64,000 bases of DNA from assembly GCA_016617855.1 (NCBI GenBank), contig JAECUM010003179.1, positions 62,001 to 126,000 of the forward strand, written 5' to 3'. Of this stretch, positions 63,786 through 64,000 are shown in pieces (positions within the stretch are counted from its first letter, which is position 1; each line of letters starts with the position of its first letter). The notes beneath the pieces are model-generated. The model was not told the origin of the DNA and made no database searches. It saw only the letters and a list, made by a program, of their open reading frames with translations. Origin of the DNA: Megalonaias nervosa. Lineage: Eukaryota; Mollusca; Bivalvia; Unionida; Unionidae. The position numbers were made by a program, and so were the translations under genes.

Positions 63786-64000
63786 GGTCGCTAAGATTCC
63801 CTAAATATTTGTATACTATTTGTTGACTTTATCATTTTCTTTGACAGTAATATTATTAGTATTATTTAAATTGTACAAGAATTTTTTTTCATTATTTAAT
63901 GTGACAGATGTCCCAGCCATGCCTTTTTACATCCAATCTCTCCCAGAGTTCATTGTGCTGTGATACACCTGTAATCAATGGGGTCTTTGCAAAGAAGTCA

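Overview
This is eukaryotic, intron-rich, AT-rich animal DNA. tRNA-headed SINEs, non-LTR and tyrosine-recombinase retroelement remains, cut-and-paste transposons and long minisatellites point to a mollusc or another lophotrochozoan; the species cannot be named from the sequence. No bacterial-style genes, operons, rRNA genes or CRISPR arrays are present.

The organising feature is one plus-strand gene that enters from the left edge and leaves by the right edge. Twenty-two exons between 1444 and 63117 (3,808 coding bases, about 1,269 residues) are joined in one open frame with consistent splice phases. They encode a tandem array of a roughly 200-residue cysteine-rich module: six complete copies and the start of a seventh. 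Each module is encoded as three blocks: A (CHIP...C...CCV...LDxC...IEK...WG, entered in phase 1 and left in phase 2), B (C...C...PKPxC, phase 2 to 1) and C (an amphipathic segment around LGxxxYL, then PC and GW, phase 1 to 1). In modules 2, 3 and 4 block A is split by an extra phase-1 intron that leaves a 43-nt micro-exon each time. I do not recognise the domain as any named family. The start codon, any signal peptide and the C-terminus lie outside the window.

The introns hold everything else. Left third: dispersed repeat copies, a short foldback, a piggyBac-like element (6339-7353), a minisatellite split by a non-LTR element (9232-10660), two SINE types, a 1.2-kb 24-bp minisatellite (14690-15930), a decayed Crypton-like tyrosine recombinase (about 16360-17160) and a 45-bp minisatellite. 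Middle: a 1.6-kb terminal-inverted-repeat element (25868-27470), a 137-bp tandem duplication, a second piggyBac-like copy in inverse orientation (34326-34941), a second non-LTR 3' end, and an 84-bp palindrome. Right third: a SINE whose tail has become a 61-bp satellite, 30-, 48- and 44-bp minisatellites, DIRS-like recombinase and reverse-transcriptase remains, a truncated recent duplicate of one A exon (55202-55533), a complete hAT element with perfect 8-bp target duplications and a broken GTF2IRD2-like transposase (57051-59622), and two SINEs with clear target-site duplications.

The exon chain is strongly supported by phase, length and motif agreement between modules. The function of the protein is unknown. 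Repeated cysteines and the lack of recognisable cytoplasmic motifs suggest an extracellular or secreted array, which is inference.
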